Source: Limosilactobacillus panis DSM 6035 (GTDB lineage Bacteria; Bacillota; Bacilli; Lactobacillales; Lactobacillaceae). Taken from it: a DNA stretch of 37,561 bases. The stretch spans positions 1-37,561 of the forward strand of contig NZ_AZGM01000044.1 of NCBI RefSeq assembly GCF_001435935.1. Direction: 5' to 3'. Both the position numbers and the translations under genes were made by a program. This document shows positions 30,302 to 37,561 of the stretch, piece by piece. A model generated the notes under the pieces. It had not been told where the DNA came from, ran no database searches, and was given only the letters and a program-made list of their open reading frames with translations. Position 1 is the first letter of the stretch; each line of letters starts with the position of its first letter.

Positions 30302-30823
30302 ATGCAAAAGTACACACGTCAGGCCAAGCTGGCCGATTTATCCCGGATAATGTCAATTGTTCAAGACGCCAAGGCCCAGCTAAAGGCCGCCGGCAGTTCC
30401 CAGTGGCAGGGCGCCTATCCTGCTGGAGACGATATTGCCGCGGATATCAAGGAGGGTCACGGTTTTGTCTTCATCAACGGGCAGGAGATTTCCGGTTACG
30501 CGGCGGTAATCGTGGGGGCTGAGCCAACCTACCAGAAAATTGCTGGGGCCTGGCAAAATGACCAGGATCCGTACGCCACCATCCACCGCATCTGCTTTAG
30601 TTCCGCATACCAGGGGGAAGGGCTGGCGAAGATTTTCATGGCCGACCTCTTAAGTCTGCAGGTCGCTCAGGGAGTTATCAATTTCCGGATTGATACGTCG
30701 AAAGATAACCAGCCGATGCAGGCGGTTGCCAAGCGCAGCGGCTTTGTTTACCGGGGGATTATCCAGGTCACCGAGGATAAGGAAAACCCTGACCGGTTAG
30801 CCTATGAATTGAATTTAAACTAA
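30302..30823 (+). CDS. GNAT-family N-acetyltransferase
   Basis: 173 residues. The acetyl-CoA pyrophosphate-binding motif is SSAYQGEGLAKIFM (about 100-113), a variant of Q/RxxGxG/A. The N-terminal ARQAKLADLSRIM-type start and the C-terminal KRSGFVYRGII segment are typical of GNAT proteins. Acceptor unknown. GGAGGAG precedes the ATG; a strong terminator follows. Confidence 0.85.
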   Translation: MQKYTRQAKLADLSRIMSIVQDAKAQLKAAGSSQWQGAYPAGDDIAADIKEGHGFVFINGQEISGYAAVIVGAEPTYQKIAGAWQNDQDPYATIHRICFSSAYQGEGLAKIFMADLLSLQVAQGVINFRIDTSKDNQPMQAVAKRSGFVYRGIIQVTEDKENPDRLAYELNLN

Positions 30824-30865
30824 AAAATACGAAGTCCGGGAACTTCTCCCGGGCTTCGTATTTTT
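30822..30865. terminator. Bidirectional terminator
   Basis: AAAAATACGAAGTCCGGG and CCCGGGCTTCGTATTTTT form a long stem (one mismatch) with A and T runs, between convergent genes. Confidence 0.92.
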
Positions 30866-30872
30866 ACTTACT

Positions 30873-31673
30873 TTATGGACGTTGGCCGAGGCCACCTTCT
30901 AATGTAATGGTCTCTCCCGTCATGTACTTAAAGTCGGGTGAGGCCAGTTGGACGCAAACCCGGCCGATTTCCTTTTCCGCGTCCCCAAAGTGGCCCATTG
31001 GGGGAACGTGGACGTTAGCCTTGAAGGCATCCGGGAAGGCGGTCTTAAACTGTTCTAATTTGGCAGTCCAGGCGAGCGGGCAGACGACGTTGACGTTCAC
31101 CCCGTCCTTGGCCCATTCGGTAGCGGCCACCCGGCTCATCCCCCGGATACCCTCCTTTGCGGCGGCGTAGGCACATTGGCCATAGTTGCCGAAGAGACCG
31201 GCACCGGAGGCAAAGTTGATCACTGAACCACCGTTTTCCTTCAAGTATGGGTAGCAGGCCTGCATGTAGTAGAAGGCCGCGTACAAACCGGAATAAATTG
31301 CCAGATCGAACTGGTCCTTGGTGTGGCCCGCCAGCGTGACGCCGGAAGCGGACGCCTGGGCATTATTGATCAATACGTCAAGGCGGCCGAACTTGGCAAT
31401 CGTCTTGTCGACGACGTTCTTGACCACGGCCGGGTTGTCAGCCTGGGGGGTGATGTCCGCCGGCACTGCCAGTACCTCAATTCCGTAGTTCTTCTCTAGT
31501 TCGTCCTTCGCGGCGGCGAGTTTGGTTTCGTTACGACCGGTAATAACCAGGTTGGCCCCCTCCCTGGCGTAGGCGGTGGCGATTCCGTAGCCAATTGACC
31601 CACAGCGGCCGTCACTTAAAACGGCCCGCCCGGCACCAGTGATCAGAGCTACTTTTCCCTTTAGAAAGCCCAT
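30873..31673 (-). CDS. Short-chain dehydrogenase/reductase with extended glycine loop
   Basis: 266 residues. SDR Rossmann domain: the cofactor loop reads TGAGRAVLSDGRCGSIGYG (12-30), a nine-residue insertion in the usual TGxxxGIG. Catalytic S156, Y169 and K173 (YAAAK); NNAQ (103-106) replaces NNAG. Such members reduce ketones or fatty-acyl intermediates with NAD(P)H; the substrate is unknown. It has the upstream site AAAGGAGG 7 nt before the ATG. Monocistronic. Confidence 0.88.
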   Translation of the reverse strand: MGFLKGKVALITGAGRAVLSDGRCGSIGYGIATAYAREGANLVITGRNETKLAAAKDELEKNYGIEVLAVPADITPQADNPAVVKNVVDKTIAKFGRLDVLINNAQASASGVTLAGHTKDQFDLAIYSGLYAAFYYMQACYPYLKENGGSVINFASGAGLFGNYGQCAYAAAKEGIRGMSRVAATEWAKDGVNVNVVCPLAWTAKLEQFKTAFPDAFKANVHVPPMGHFGDAEKEIGRVCVQLASPDFKYMTGETITLEGGLGQRP

Positions 31674-31761
31674 GTTGTTTCCTCCTTTAAATGATCAATC
31701 TCTGTAGCTTAATTTTATCATGGCCCCAGCTAGTGGCTGATATAGGACGAATTATCTTAAT

Positions 31762-31808
31762 AAAAAAATAATAAAACAGTTGCTGAATGCTTGGGTCAGC
31801 GACTGCTT
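31762..31808 (-). terminator. Terminator of the ClC gene
   Basis: Minus strand: AGCAGTCGCTGA and TCAGCAACTGTT arms, followed by TTATTATTTTTTTA. Confidence 0.8.
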
Positions 31809-31813
31809 TATTA

Positions 31814-33160
31814 CTACTTTTCAAAAGTCATTTCTTCACGCAGGGCGTCGTAGATAAATGGCTGTGACCCGAGAGCCATGCTGGTGTAGTAGGCCACGAA
31901 GGTTACGATTGCCATTGGGAGGATCTGTTCGATTGAACCAATCATTTCCGTGGCCAAAAGAATCGAGGTAATTGGCGTTCCCTCCGTGGCGGCAATGTAG
32001 GCAGTCATCCCCAGGACAATCATGTTCAAATAGCAGGCGGCCGGAAGAATTCCCGCGTGGACCATCAGCAGGCCGAAGATGGCCCCCCAGATACCGCCGA
32101 GAACGAAGATGGGCATGAAGATACCACCGGGAACAGTAGCCCCGTAAGAAATCATGGTACCGACAAAGCGAATTACCAGGAAGGCGACCAGGAGGATGAG
32201 GTAGTGCCACCAACCCCGGCTATTGGGCATGATGCTCAAAAACTGGATTACCTTGTGGCTTCCCCCCAGCAGCTTCGCATTCCACAGGCCGACGGGAATC
32301 ACAAGGAGGAGGGGGACAATACTGTGGAAGCGGTCGGGAATGATGGTCAGCTTGCTGTACCACCACTTCAGGTTCAGGATGCAGTACTGAAAGCCGTACG
32401 CCCCCGCCCCAATTACAACCCCGGCGACCAGCAGCCAGGGGTAGGCGTTAAAGGGGAGGTTCATTTTGATTGGCAAGTACAGGCAGGGCCGGGTTCCAAA
32501 GTAGAGGAAGGTCGCAAAGTCAGCCGCAATGCAGGCAGACAAAGTGGGCACCCAGACCCGGTTTTTGAAGTCGTGGGTAACTTCCTCCAGCAGGAAGACG
32601 GTCCCGGCGAGGGGGGCACTGAAGGCCGCCGCGAGCCCTGCCGCGGCCCCGCACTGTAAAAGAAGGTGGCGGTCGTCATTACTGAGGTGGAAGACTTTCT
32701 CCGAAAAGCCTTCGCCAATGCAGGCCCCCATTTGGATGCAGGGCCCTTCCCGACCCAGGAAGAGACCGGGACAGATTGCCAAAAGGCCGCCGACGAACTT
32801 TCGCCACAAAACGGCCCACCACTTCATCTGGTGCTTGCCAAGCAGGATGGCCTCAATCTGGGGAATCCCGGACCCGAGGAGGTCGAGCTCTTCACCCCGG
32901 ATAGTACGGGCAATTAGCCCGGCGATGAGAAACATCAGCAGGACGTAGGGGATGAGCAACCAGGGGTGGCGGGTCATCTGGGGATAGATAAACCAGAGGA
33001 CTTCCAGGGTATGGTCAATGATCCACCGGAAGGCCCCAACGAGCAGGCCGGTAAAGAAGCTGACCACGATTCCCGCCCCGACATGCTTGAGAAAGGAATT
33101 AGTGAATGGGCGTCGCAGTAAGTCACGCGCCCGCATGGGTTGTGCAGTTTGCAAAATCAT
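31814..33160 (-). CDS. ClC-family chloride/proton antiporter
   Basis: 448 residues. Ion-pathway motifs GSGIP (96-100), GREGP (136-140, gating E138) and GGIFMP (GxFxP, around 355), plus LLEE (E193 at the place of E. coli ClC E203, the internal proton glutamate). These point to a Cl-/H+ exchanger rather than a channel, and not to the fluoride branch. Ten or more membrane helices. The ATG at 33160 lies only 2 nt after GGGAGG, so translation could instead start at the TTG two codons downstream (33154). Family role: acid resistance and ion homeostasis. Confidence 0.92.
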   Translation of the reverse strand: MILQTAQPMRARDLLRRPFTNSFLKHVGAGIVVSFFTGLLVGAFRWIIDHTLEVLWFIYPQMTRHPWLLIPYVLLMFLIAGLIARTIRGEELDLLGSGIPQIEAILLGKHQMKWWAVLWRKFVGGLLAICPGLFLGREGPCIQMGACIGEGFSEKVFHLSNDDRHLLLQCGAAAGLAAAFSAPLAGTVFLLEEVTHDFKNRVWVPTLSACIAADFATFLYFGTRPCLYLPIKMNLPFNAYPWLLVAGVVIGAGAYGFQYCILNLKWWYSKLTIIPDRFHSIVPLLLVIPVGLWNAKLLGGSHKVIQFLSIMPNSRGWWHYLILLVAFLVIRFVGTMISYGATVPGGIFMPIFVLGGIWGAIFGLLMVHAGILPAACYLNMIVLGMTAYIAATEGTPITSILLATEMIGSIEQILPMAIVTFVAYYTSMALGSQPFIYDALREEMTFEK

Positions 33161-33267
33161 TTCCTCCCAAAAATAAGTTCACTTCAAATTATATCCTTTC
33201 TTGCTGGTTCGTGCTGAAACTTATGCTATCATTAGTCTCAGTTACTAAATGAAGTGGAGGAAAGAAA

Positions 33268-34428
33268 ATGGAATTTATTGCAACTCTGGCGGGGCTGTTG
33301 CTGATGACTCAGATTGTTGCTCACTACTGCCGGCGGGTAGAAATTCCCGAGGTAATCGGGCAGATTATTGTTGGCATTATTGTGGGTCCAGCAATGTTGA
33401 ATTGGGTCCACCTCAACTCAATGATGAACGAATTTCAGGAGATTGGGGTTATTATTTTGATGTTCATTGCGGGGCTCGAGAGTGACCTCTCGCAGTTAAG
33501 AAAGTACCTAAAGCCCGCCTTCGCGGTGGCAATGGCGGGGGCTATCATCCCGGTCATTGTGATGTCGCCGGTGGCCTACTTCTTTGGCTTCACCAAGACT
33601 GAGTCCGTCTTTATCGGGGTTATTTTTGCTGCCACGTCCGTCAGCATTTCGGTAGCGGTCCTGCGGGAGTTCAACCAACTCAGTAGCCGGGAGGGGGCAA
33701 CCATCCTCGGGGCCGCGGTTGCCGACGACATCATCGGTGTCATGATGTTATCGATCATGATCAGTGTGATCAACGGTGAGGGTGGCGACGCCCACACCAG
33801 CCTGCCACTCTGGTTGGCCCTGTGCCTGCAGGTCCTCTTCTTTGGTGGGACCTACCTGTTGGTCCGCTGGCTGGCTCCCTATTTGATGCACCTTAGCGAG
33901 AAGATGCTGACCGAGTCGGCGCCGTCTGTCATGGCAATGATCATCTGCCTGGGGATGGCTTCAATTGCGCACTACGTTGGCCTAAGCGGGGCGGTCGGGT
34001 CCTTCTTTGCCGGGATTGCGGTTGCTAACACCCACCGGAAGGAGACAATTGACCGGAGCTTTGAGCCCATTGGTTACGCCATCTTTATCCCCCTCTTCTT
34101 CGTTAGTGTCGGCCTGAACATGCGCTTTGATAACATTCAGCGTTCCCTGCTGTTCGTGATCTTGATGACGGTGTTGGCTTGTTTGACCAAGTTAGTCGGC
34201 TGTGGGGCTGGGGACCGGATTGCCGGTTTCAACATGGTAAGCTCCTACGTTGTTGGTAGCGGGATGATTGCCCGGGGGGAGATGGCTCTGATCACCGCCC
34301 AGATTGGGTATGAGGCCCACCTCCTGTCGCCGATGTACTATTCAGACGTTATTACCGTGATCATCCTGGCAACGATCTTGGCGCCGTTTATTTTGAAACA
34401 TTCGTTGAAAAAATTACCTACTACTTGA
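33268..34428 (+). CDS. Na+/H+ antiporter, CPA2 family (NapA type)
   Basis: 386 residues with about 12 membrane helices. The paired aspartates D153/D154 in AAVADDIIGV are the ion-binding pair of electrogenic NapA-like antiporters. GQIIVGIIVGP (31-41) and the crossover-helix region around FAATSVSISVA (120-130) agree. There is no C-terminal RCK domain. It exports Na+ (or K+) for H+ at the cell membrane. GTGGAGG lies upstream; divergent from the ClC gene, which suggests both serve ion/pH balance. Confidence 0.88.
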   Translation: MEFIATLAGLLLMTQIVAHYCRRVEIPEVIGQIIVGIIVGPAMLNWVHLNSMMNEFQEIGVIILMFIAGLESDLSQLRKYLKPAFAVAMAGAIIPVIVMSPVAYFFGFTKTESVFIGVIFAATSVSISVAVLREFNQLSSREGATILGAAVADDIIGVMMLSIMISVINGEGGDAHTSLPLWLALCLQVLFFGGTYLLVRWLAPYLMHLSEKMLTESAPSVMAMIICLGMASIAHYVGLSGAVGSFFAGIAVANTHRKETIDRSFEPIGYAIFIPLFFVSVGLNMRFDNIQRSLLFVILMTVLACLTKLVGCGAGDRIAGFNMVSSYVVGSGMIARGEMALITAQIGYEAHLLSPMYYSDVITVIILATILAPFILKHSLKKLPTT

Positions 34429-34452
34429 AATTAAGCTGAAAAAAGTATTGAA

Positions 34453-34540
34453 GTGCTCCGTATGGCTAGTATAGGACGATCGTTGGCACGGCACGGGCCG
34501 ACGATTGCCCGTAACTAGACATTAGGAGCACGCTTTTTTT
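34453..34540 (+). terminator. Very long imperfect hairpin ending in a T run
   Basis: Nested pairs: GTGCTCC/GGAGCAC (34453-34459 with 34525-34531), CTAGT/ACTAG (34466-34470 with 34514-34518) and an 11-position apical stem CGATCGTTGGC/GCCGACGATTG (34477-34487 with 34497-34507), then TTTTTTTT (34533-34540). Works as a terminator for the antiporter gene; the size is unusual. Confidence 0.75.
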
Positions 34541-34575
34541 CGAATGAAAAGAGGGGTGGCCCCAGTCGCTTTTGG

Positions 34576-34604
34576 TTGGGTCCCCGTGGATAAAATGCTA
34601 AAAT
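34576..34604 (+). promoter_or_regulatory. Promoter of helD
   Basis: TTGGGT (34576-34581), 17 nt, TAAAAT (34599-34604) with a TGC before the -10. Confidence 0.65.
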
Positions 34605-34639
34605 AGATAATCACGATTACAGAGAAAAGGGGAACGAAA

Positions 34640-36955
34640 ATGGAAGACGGAGAGCAACGCGTTGAACAGCAGCGGGTCGACCGGGTCGATGAGGAAATCG
34701 CCCGCCAGATCACAGAAACCAAGGAATCGGTCGCTGCTGCCCATAAGGAAACCCGGGCGGTCGAAAAGAACTACAGCGAGAACGCCTCAATCAATCGTTA
34801 CGAAGTTGACGATATTGCCGAATCGCGGTCCGAACTTGAACAGCAGCGGCGACTAGTTTCCCAAGCGGCCGAGAACGAAACCATCCTAAACCACCAGCTC
34901 CGTACCCTAAAGAACCTCCAGGGGTCCCCGTACTTTGGCCGAATCGATATTCTGGACCCGGGCAAGGACGAGCCGGAGAGCCTCTACATTGGGACGGCAT
35001 CGCTGATGAATAGTGACAAGACCGACTTCTTGGTTTACGACTGGCGGGCGCCCATCTCCGGGGTCTATTACAACGGAACGCTTGGCAAAGTTAAGTACGA
35101 GACGCCGGCGGGAACGCAGACCACTAACCTGGTTAAGAAGCGTCAGTTCACAATTAAGGATGGTAAGATCACCAACATGTTCGATACCAACGAAACGGTC
35201 GGTGACGAGCTCCTCCAGGCCGCCCTCGGTGAGCAGAACGACCAGTACATGCACAACATCGTGGCAACGATTCAGCAGGAACAAAACGACATTATCCGGG
35301 ATACAAGAAGTGACCTCCTCCTTGTCCAGGGGGTTGCTGGTTCCGGGAAGACCTCCGCAATTTTGCAGCGGATTGCCTACCTCCTCTACCACAGCCGGGC
35401 AGAACTGAATGCCGACCAAATTGTCCTCTTCAGTCCGAACAACCTCTTTAGCCACTACATCTCAGAGGTCCTGCCGAGCCTGGGGGAGCGGAACATGCGC
35501 CAGGTCACGCTGGCCGGCTTCCTCCGCCGGCGGTTTGAAGGCCTCCAGGTGGAGACCCTCTTTGACCGCTACGAGGAACGGCAAAAAAACGGTGGGGACC
35601 ACGTTGTTGCCGACTTTTTAGAAGGTGCCCCAGTAATGGCAGCCGTCTTTGACTACGTTCACCAGTTACCCGTGGATCAGATTCAGTTTGCTGACCTGAC
35701 TTTTAACAGCCAGGACTTCTTCAGTGCGGACCATATCCGCGACCTTTACCGGGCCCTTCCCAAGACGATGACGGCGGCGGATCGTTTGGTTCACCTAAAG
35801 AACAAGCTAATTCGTGAACTCCAGCACCGGGTACGAGAAGAGGCGAAGAAGGACTGGGTTGCTAAGGCCCTCGATGACTTGGACGTCCAGCAGCTCCACC
35901 GCCTATACGGCAAAAAGACGGTTGACGACTTTAAAGATGAGGACGCCCAGTACGCCTACCTGGCCCGCCGCCTGGCTAAGCGCCGTCTACGGGTGGTGGC
36001 CGACGCAATTTACAACAACTACTTCATTGACTTTTACAACCAGTACGAGCGCTTCCTCCGCCAGGTCGACCTTCCGGAGAACATCAGTAAGCGGGACTGG
36101 ATTAACACGATTACTGACTACCAAAATGAAATCGAGTACCATCGTCTGAAGCTGATGCACACGGTGCCGCTGATGTATTTGCGGGACTTGATGACGGGGA
36201 GTGGGCAGAACCAGTCCTTCCAGTACGTCTTTATTGACGAGATGCAGGACTACCCACTGGCAATGCTGATCTACCTCCGCCACGCCTTCCCCCGGGCCAA
36301 GTTTACCGTCCTGGGTGACAGTGAGCAGGCGCTGTTCAAGCCCCTCCGTCTGCCTCAGGAGATGCTTAAAGAATTAAGCACGGCCCTGCAGGCCAAGCAT
36401 CCCAACCTGATTGCCCTGAACCGGAGTTACCGGTCGACTAAGGAAATCACCGACTTCGCTAAGGCACTCCTGCCCGATGGGGACCAGGTTATTTCCTTTA
36501 CCCGTCACGGGGAGCGCCCGGCCCTCTATGTCCGCTATGACCAGGCGGCCTGCGATCAGTGCGTGACGGCGATGGTAGCCAAGCACCGGCAGAAATTTGA
36601 AACGGTGGCGGTCCTGACCAAAAACCGCGACCAGGCGGAACATATTTACCGTCATCTGCACCAGCAGGGGGTTAATGACCTCCACTTACTCAGCGCCCGC
36701 GATAGTGTCCTACCAACGGGGATCCTTGTTTTGCCAATATACCTCGCCAAGGGCCTCGAGTTTGATGCCGTCATTGCCTACGATATTTCCCAGGAAAACA
36801 TGGCCAACGTCGATGCCGTCGGGATGATCTACACAATGGCAACCCGGGCAATGCACCAGCTGACCCTGGTAAGCAATGGTCCGGTTGCCAAGGCAATTAC
36901 TCCCAAGGCGGGCGATCAGGTCGTAATTGAGCACGAATTGACTGACAAACAGTAA
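34640..36955 (+). CDS. helD: RNA polymerase recycling ATPase HelD (UvrD/Rep-like helicase)
   Basis: 771 residues, typical of HelD. Long N-terminal coiled coil (about 1-95), then the family signature YDWRAPISGVYY (133-144). Walker A GVAGSGKTS (231-239), Walker B/motif II IDEMQDYP (about 532-539), Q-type SYRST near 600 and a C-terminal AKGLEFDAVIAYD motif. HelD removes stalled RNA polymerase from DNA by inserting arms into its channels, with ATP hydrolysis. A GGGGAACG ribosome site precedes the ATG. Monocistronic, upstream of ndk. Confidence 0.95.
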   Translation: MEDGEQRVEQQRVDRVDEEIARQITETKESVAAAHKETRAVEKNYSENASINRYEVDDIAESRSELEQQRRLVSQAAENETILNHQLRTLKNLQGSPYFGRIDILDPGKDEPESLYIGTASLMNSDKTDFLVYDWRAPISGVYYNGTLGKVKYETPAGTQTTNLVKKRQFTIKDGKITNMFDTNETVGDELLQAALGEQNDQYMHNIVATIQQEQNDIIRDTRSDLLLVQGVAGSGKTSAILQRIAYLLYHSRAELNADQIVLFSPNNLFSHYISEVLPSLGERNMRQVTLAGFLRRRFEGLQVETLFDRYEERQKNGGDHVVADFLEGAPVMAAVFDYVHQLPVDQIQFADLTFNSQDFFSADHIRDLYRALPKTMTAADRLVHLKNKLIRELQHRVREEAKKDWVAKALDDLDVQQLHRLYGKKTVDDFKDEDAQYAYLARRLAKRRLRVVADAIYNNYFIDFYNQYERFLRQVDLPENISKRDWINTITDYQNEIEYHRLKLMHTVPLMYLRDLMTGSGQNQSFQYVFIDEMQDYPLAMLIYLRHAFPRAKFTVLGDSEQALFKPLRLPQEMLKELSTALQAKHPNLIALNRSYRSTKEITDFAKALLPDGDQVISFTRHGERPALYVRYDQAACDQCVTAMVAKHRQKFETVAVLTKNRDQAEHIYRHLHQQGVNDLHLLSARDSVLPTGILVLPIYLAKGLEFDAVIAYDISQENMANVDAVGMIYTMATRAMHQLTLVSNGPVAKAITPKAGDQVVIEHELTDKQ

Positions 36956-36966
36956 AAACGCTTTCA
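36953..36966 (+). promoter_or_regulatory. cre-like site upstream of ndk
   Basis: TAAAAACGCTTTCA matches the cre consensus except for the second position (A for G). It overlaps the helD stop codon. TTCACG (36963-36968) and TACTCT (36985-36990), 16 nt apart, are a possible ndk promoter, which would put the site over the -35. Confidence 0.4.
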
Positions 36967-37021
36967 CGGCCTAGGGGAATATGTTACTCTATTAGTAGCG
37001 ATTTATAAGGAGATGTTCCGT

Positions 37022-37486
37022 ATGGTAAAAGATGAATATACATTGGTATTGGTAAAGCCAGATGGTGTTAAGACACGGCACATCGGTGATATCATTACCC
37101 GAATCGAACGGAAGGGTTACACTATTGAAGCCCTGAAGATGATCATCCCAACCGAGGAAAAACTACGTCAGCACTATTCTGACAAGGTGGACAAGCCATT
37201 CTTCCCTGAACTTTTGGAATACATGACTGAAGGCCCAATTGTCGGAATCGTGGTTTCCGGGACGAACGTTGTCCAGGCTATCCACAACATGGCCGGGGCT
37301 ACTAACCCAGGCGAGGCCGAGTGGGGGACCATCCGTGGGGACTACGGTCGTGAATGGCCAGATGGTAACCTGCGGAACATCATTCACACCTCTGATACGG
37401 TGGACAGTGCCACCCGGGAAATCGGTATCTGGTTCCCTGAATTTGACGTGGAACAAGCTCGTAAGGCTAAGTTAGAGAATAACTAA
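37022..37486 (+). CDS. ndk: Nucleoside diphosphate kinase
   Basis: 154 residues from the ATG at 37022, 9 nt after AAGGAG; an ATG at 37013 overlaps the ribosome site. Catalytic H122 in NIIHTSD (the usual form is NxxHGSD, so Thr replaces Gly), K12 in VKPDG. It balances NTP pools by a phospho-histidine ping-pong mechanism. Slightly longer than many Ndk proteins. Confidence 0.93.
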   Translation: MVKDEYTLVLVKPDGVKTRHIGDIITRIERKGYTIEALKMIIPTEEKLRQHYSDKVDKPFFPELLEYMTEGPIVGIVVSGTNVVQAIHNMAGATNPGEAEWGTIRGDYGREWPDGNLRNIIHTSDTVDSATREIGIWFPEFDVEQARKAKLENN

Positions 37487-37561
37487 TATCTTTAAAAATA
37501 AGGAAACGGGGCTGTGACATAAGTCCCAAATAATTAATGGAGTTAGATGAAATTTTCGGAT
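37487..37561 (+). other. Right edge: hairpin motif after ndk
   Basis: GGGGC...GTCCC (37508-37527) encloses GCTGTGACATAAG, the 13-mer also present (minus strand) at 21215-21203. No coding sequence can be judged in the last 75 bp. Confidence 0.5.

Overview
The window looks like chromosomal DNA of a Lactobacillaceae member. I infer this from roughly 50% G+C with GCC/CTG-rich codons, AGGAGG ribosome sites, two methionine T-boxes, a close match to Weissella-type L-2-hydroxyisocaproate dehydrogenase, and the MetNIQ, GPH symporter, HelD and NapA genes. A heterofermentative Limosilactobacillus-like species is my guess; the sequence alone does not fix it.

Layout. 1-4.6 kb: a highly expressed Ala/Ser-rich wall-anchored protein, convergent with a two-gene GtfA/GtfB-type protein glycosyltransferase operon. 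4.6-6.2 kb: an unknown coiled-coil protein, msrB and an unlisted 32-residue membrane peptide. 6.2-10.4 kb: metQ-metN-metI plus an M20 amidohydrolase on the minus strand behind a Met T-box. 10.4-13.2 kb: a LacI-type regulator, then a VOC protein and a zinc alcohol dehydrogenase whose promoter carries two matching operators. 13.2-19.8 kb: L-HicDH, an MFS exporter with a TSUP exporter, a D-2-hydroxyacid dehydrogenase under a perfect cre site, nth and an amino-acid permease. 19.9-21.1 kb: tRNA-Thr(GGU) followed by a three-unit tandem array described below. 21.2-25.8 kb: a beta-glucoside locus (frameshifted GPH symporter, 6-phospho-beta-glucosidase-like GH1, ROK kinase, GntR regulator). 25.9-29.6 kb: manA, then a Met T-box controlling two transsulfuration enzymes. 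29.6-37.5 kb: a membrane protein, GNAT, SDR, ClC, NapA-type antiporter, HelD and ndk.

Most interesting region: 20,026-21,080 holds three tandem ~370-bp cassettes that look like an undescribed divergent type I toxin-antitoxin family. In each, a minus-strand transcript would encode a 25-residue hydrophobic/basic peptide, and a plus-strand ~87-nt RNA would start from an overlapping bidirectional promoter. The first 16 nt of that RNA are an exact direct repeat of codons 5-10 of the peptide gene, so the RNA is perfectly antisense to its own toxin mRNA. The 16-mer is nearly unrelated between units 1 and 2 but identical within each, so cassettes appear orthogonal. Unit 3 is dead: two Trp codons became stops and the promoter is deleted.

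Metabolic theme: methionine/cysteine supply is prominent (MetNIQ, M20 enzyme, MetC- and MetI-type enzymes, both clusters under Met T-boxes, and MsrB). The beta-glucoside genes suggest a PTS-independent route: symport, ATP-dependent phosphorylation of the disaccharide, then phospho-glycoside cleavage.
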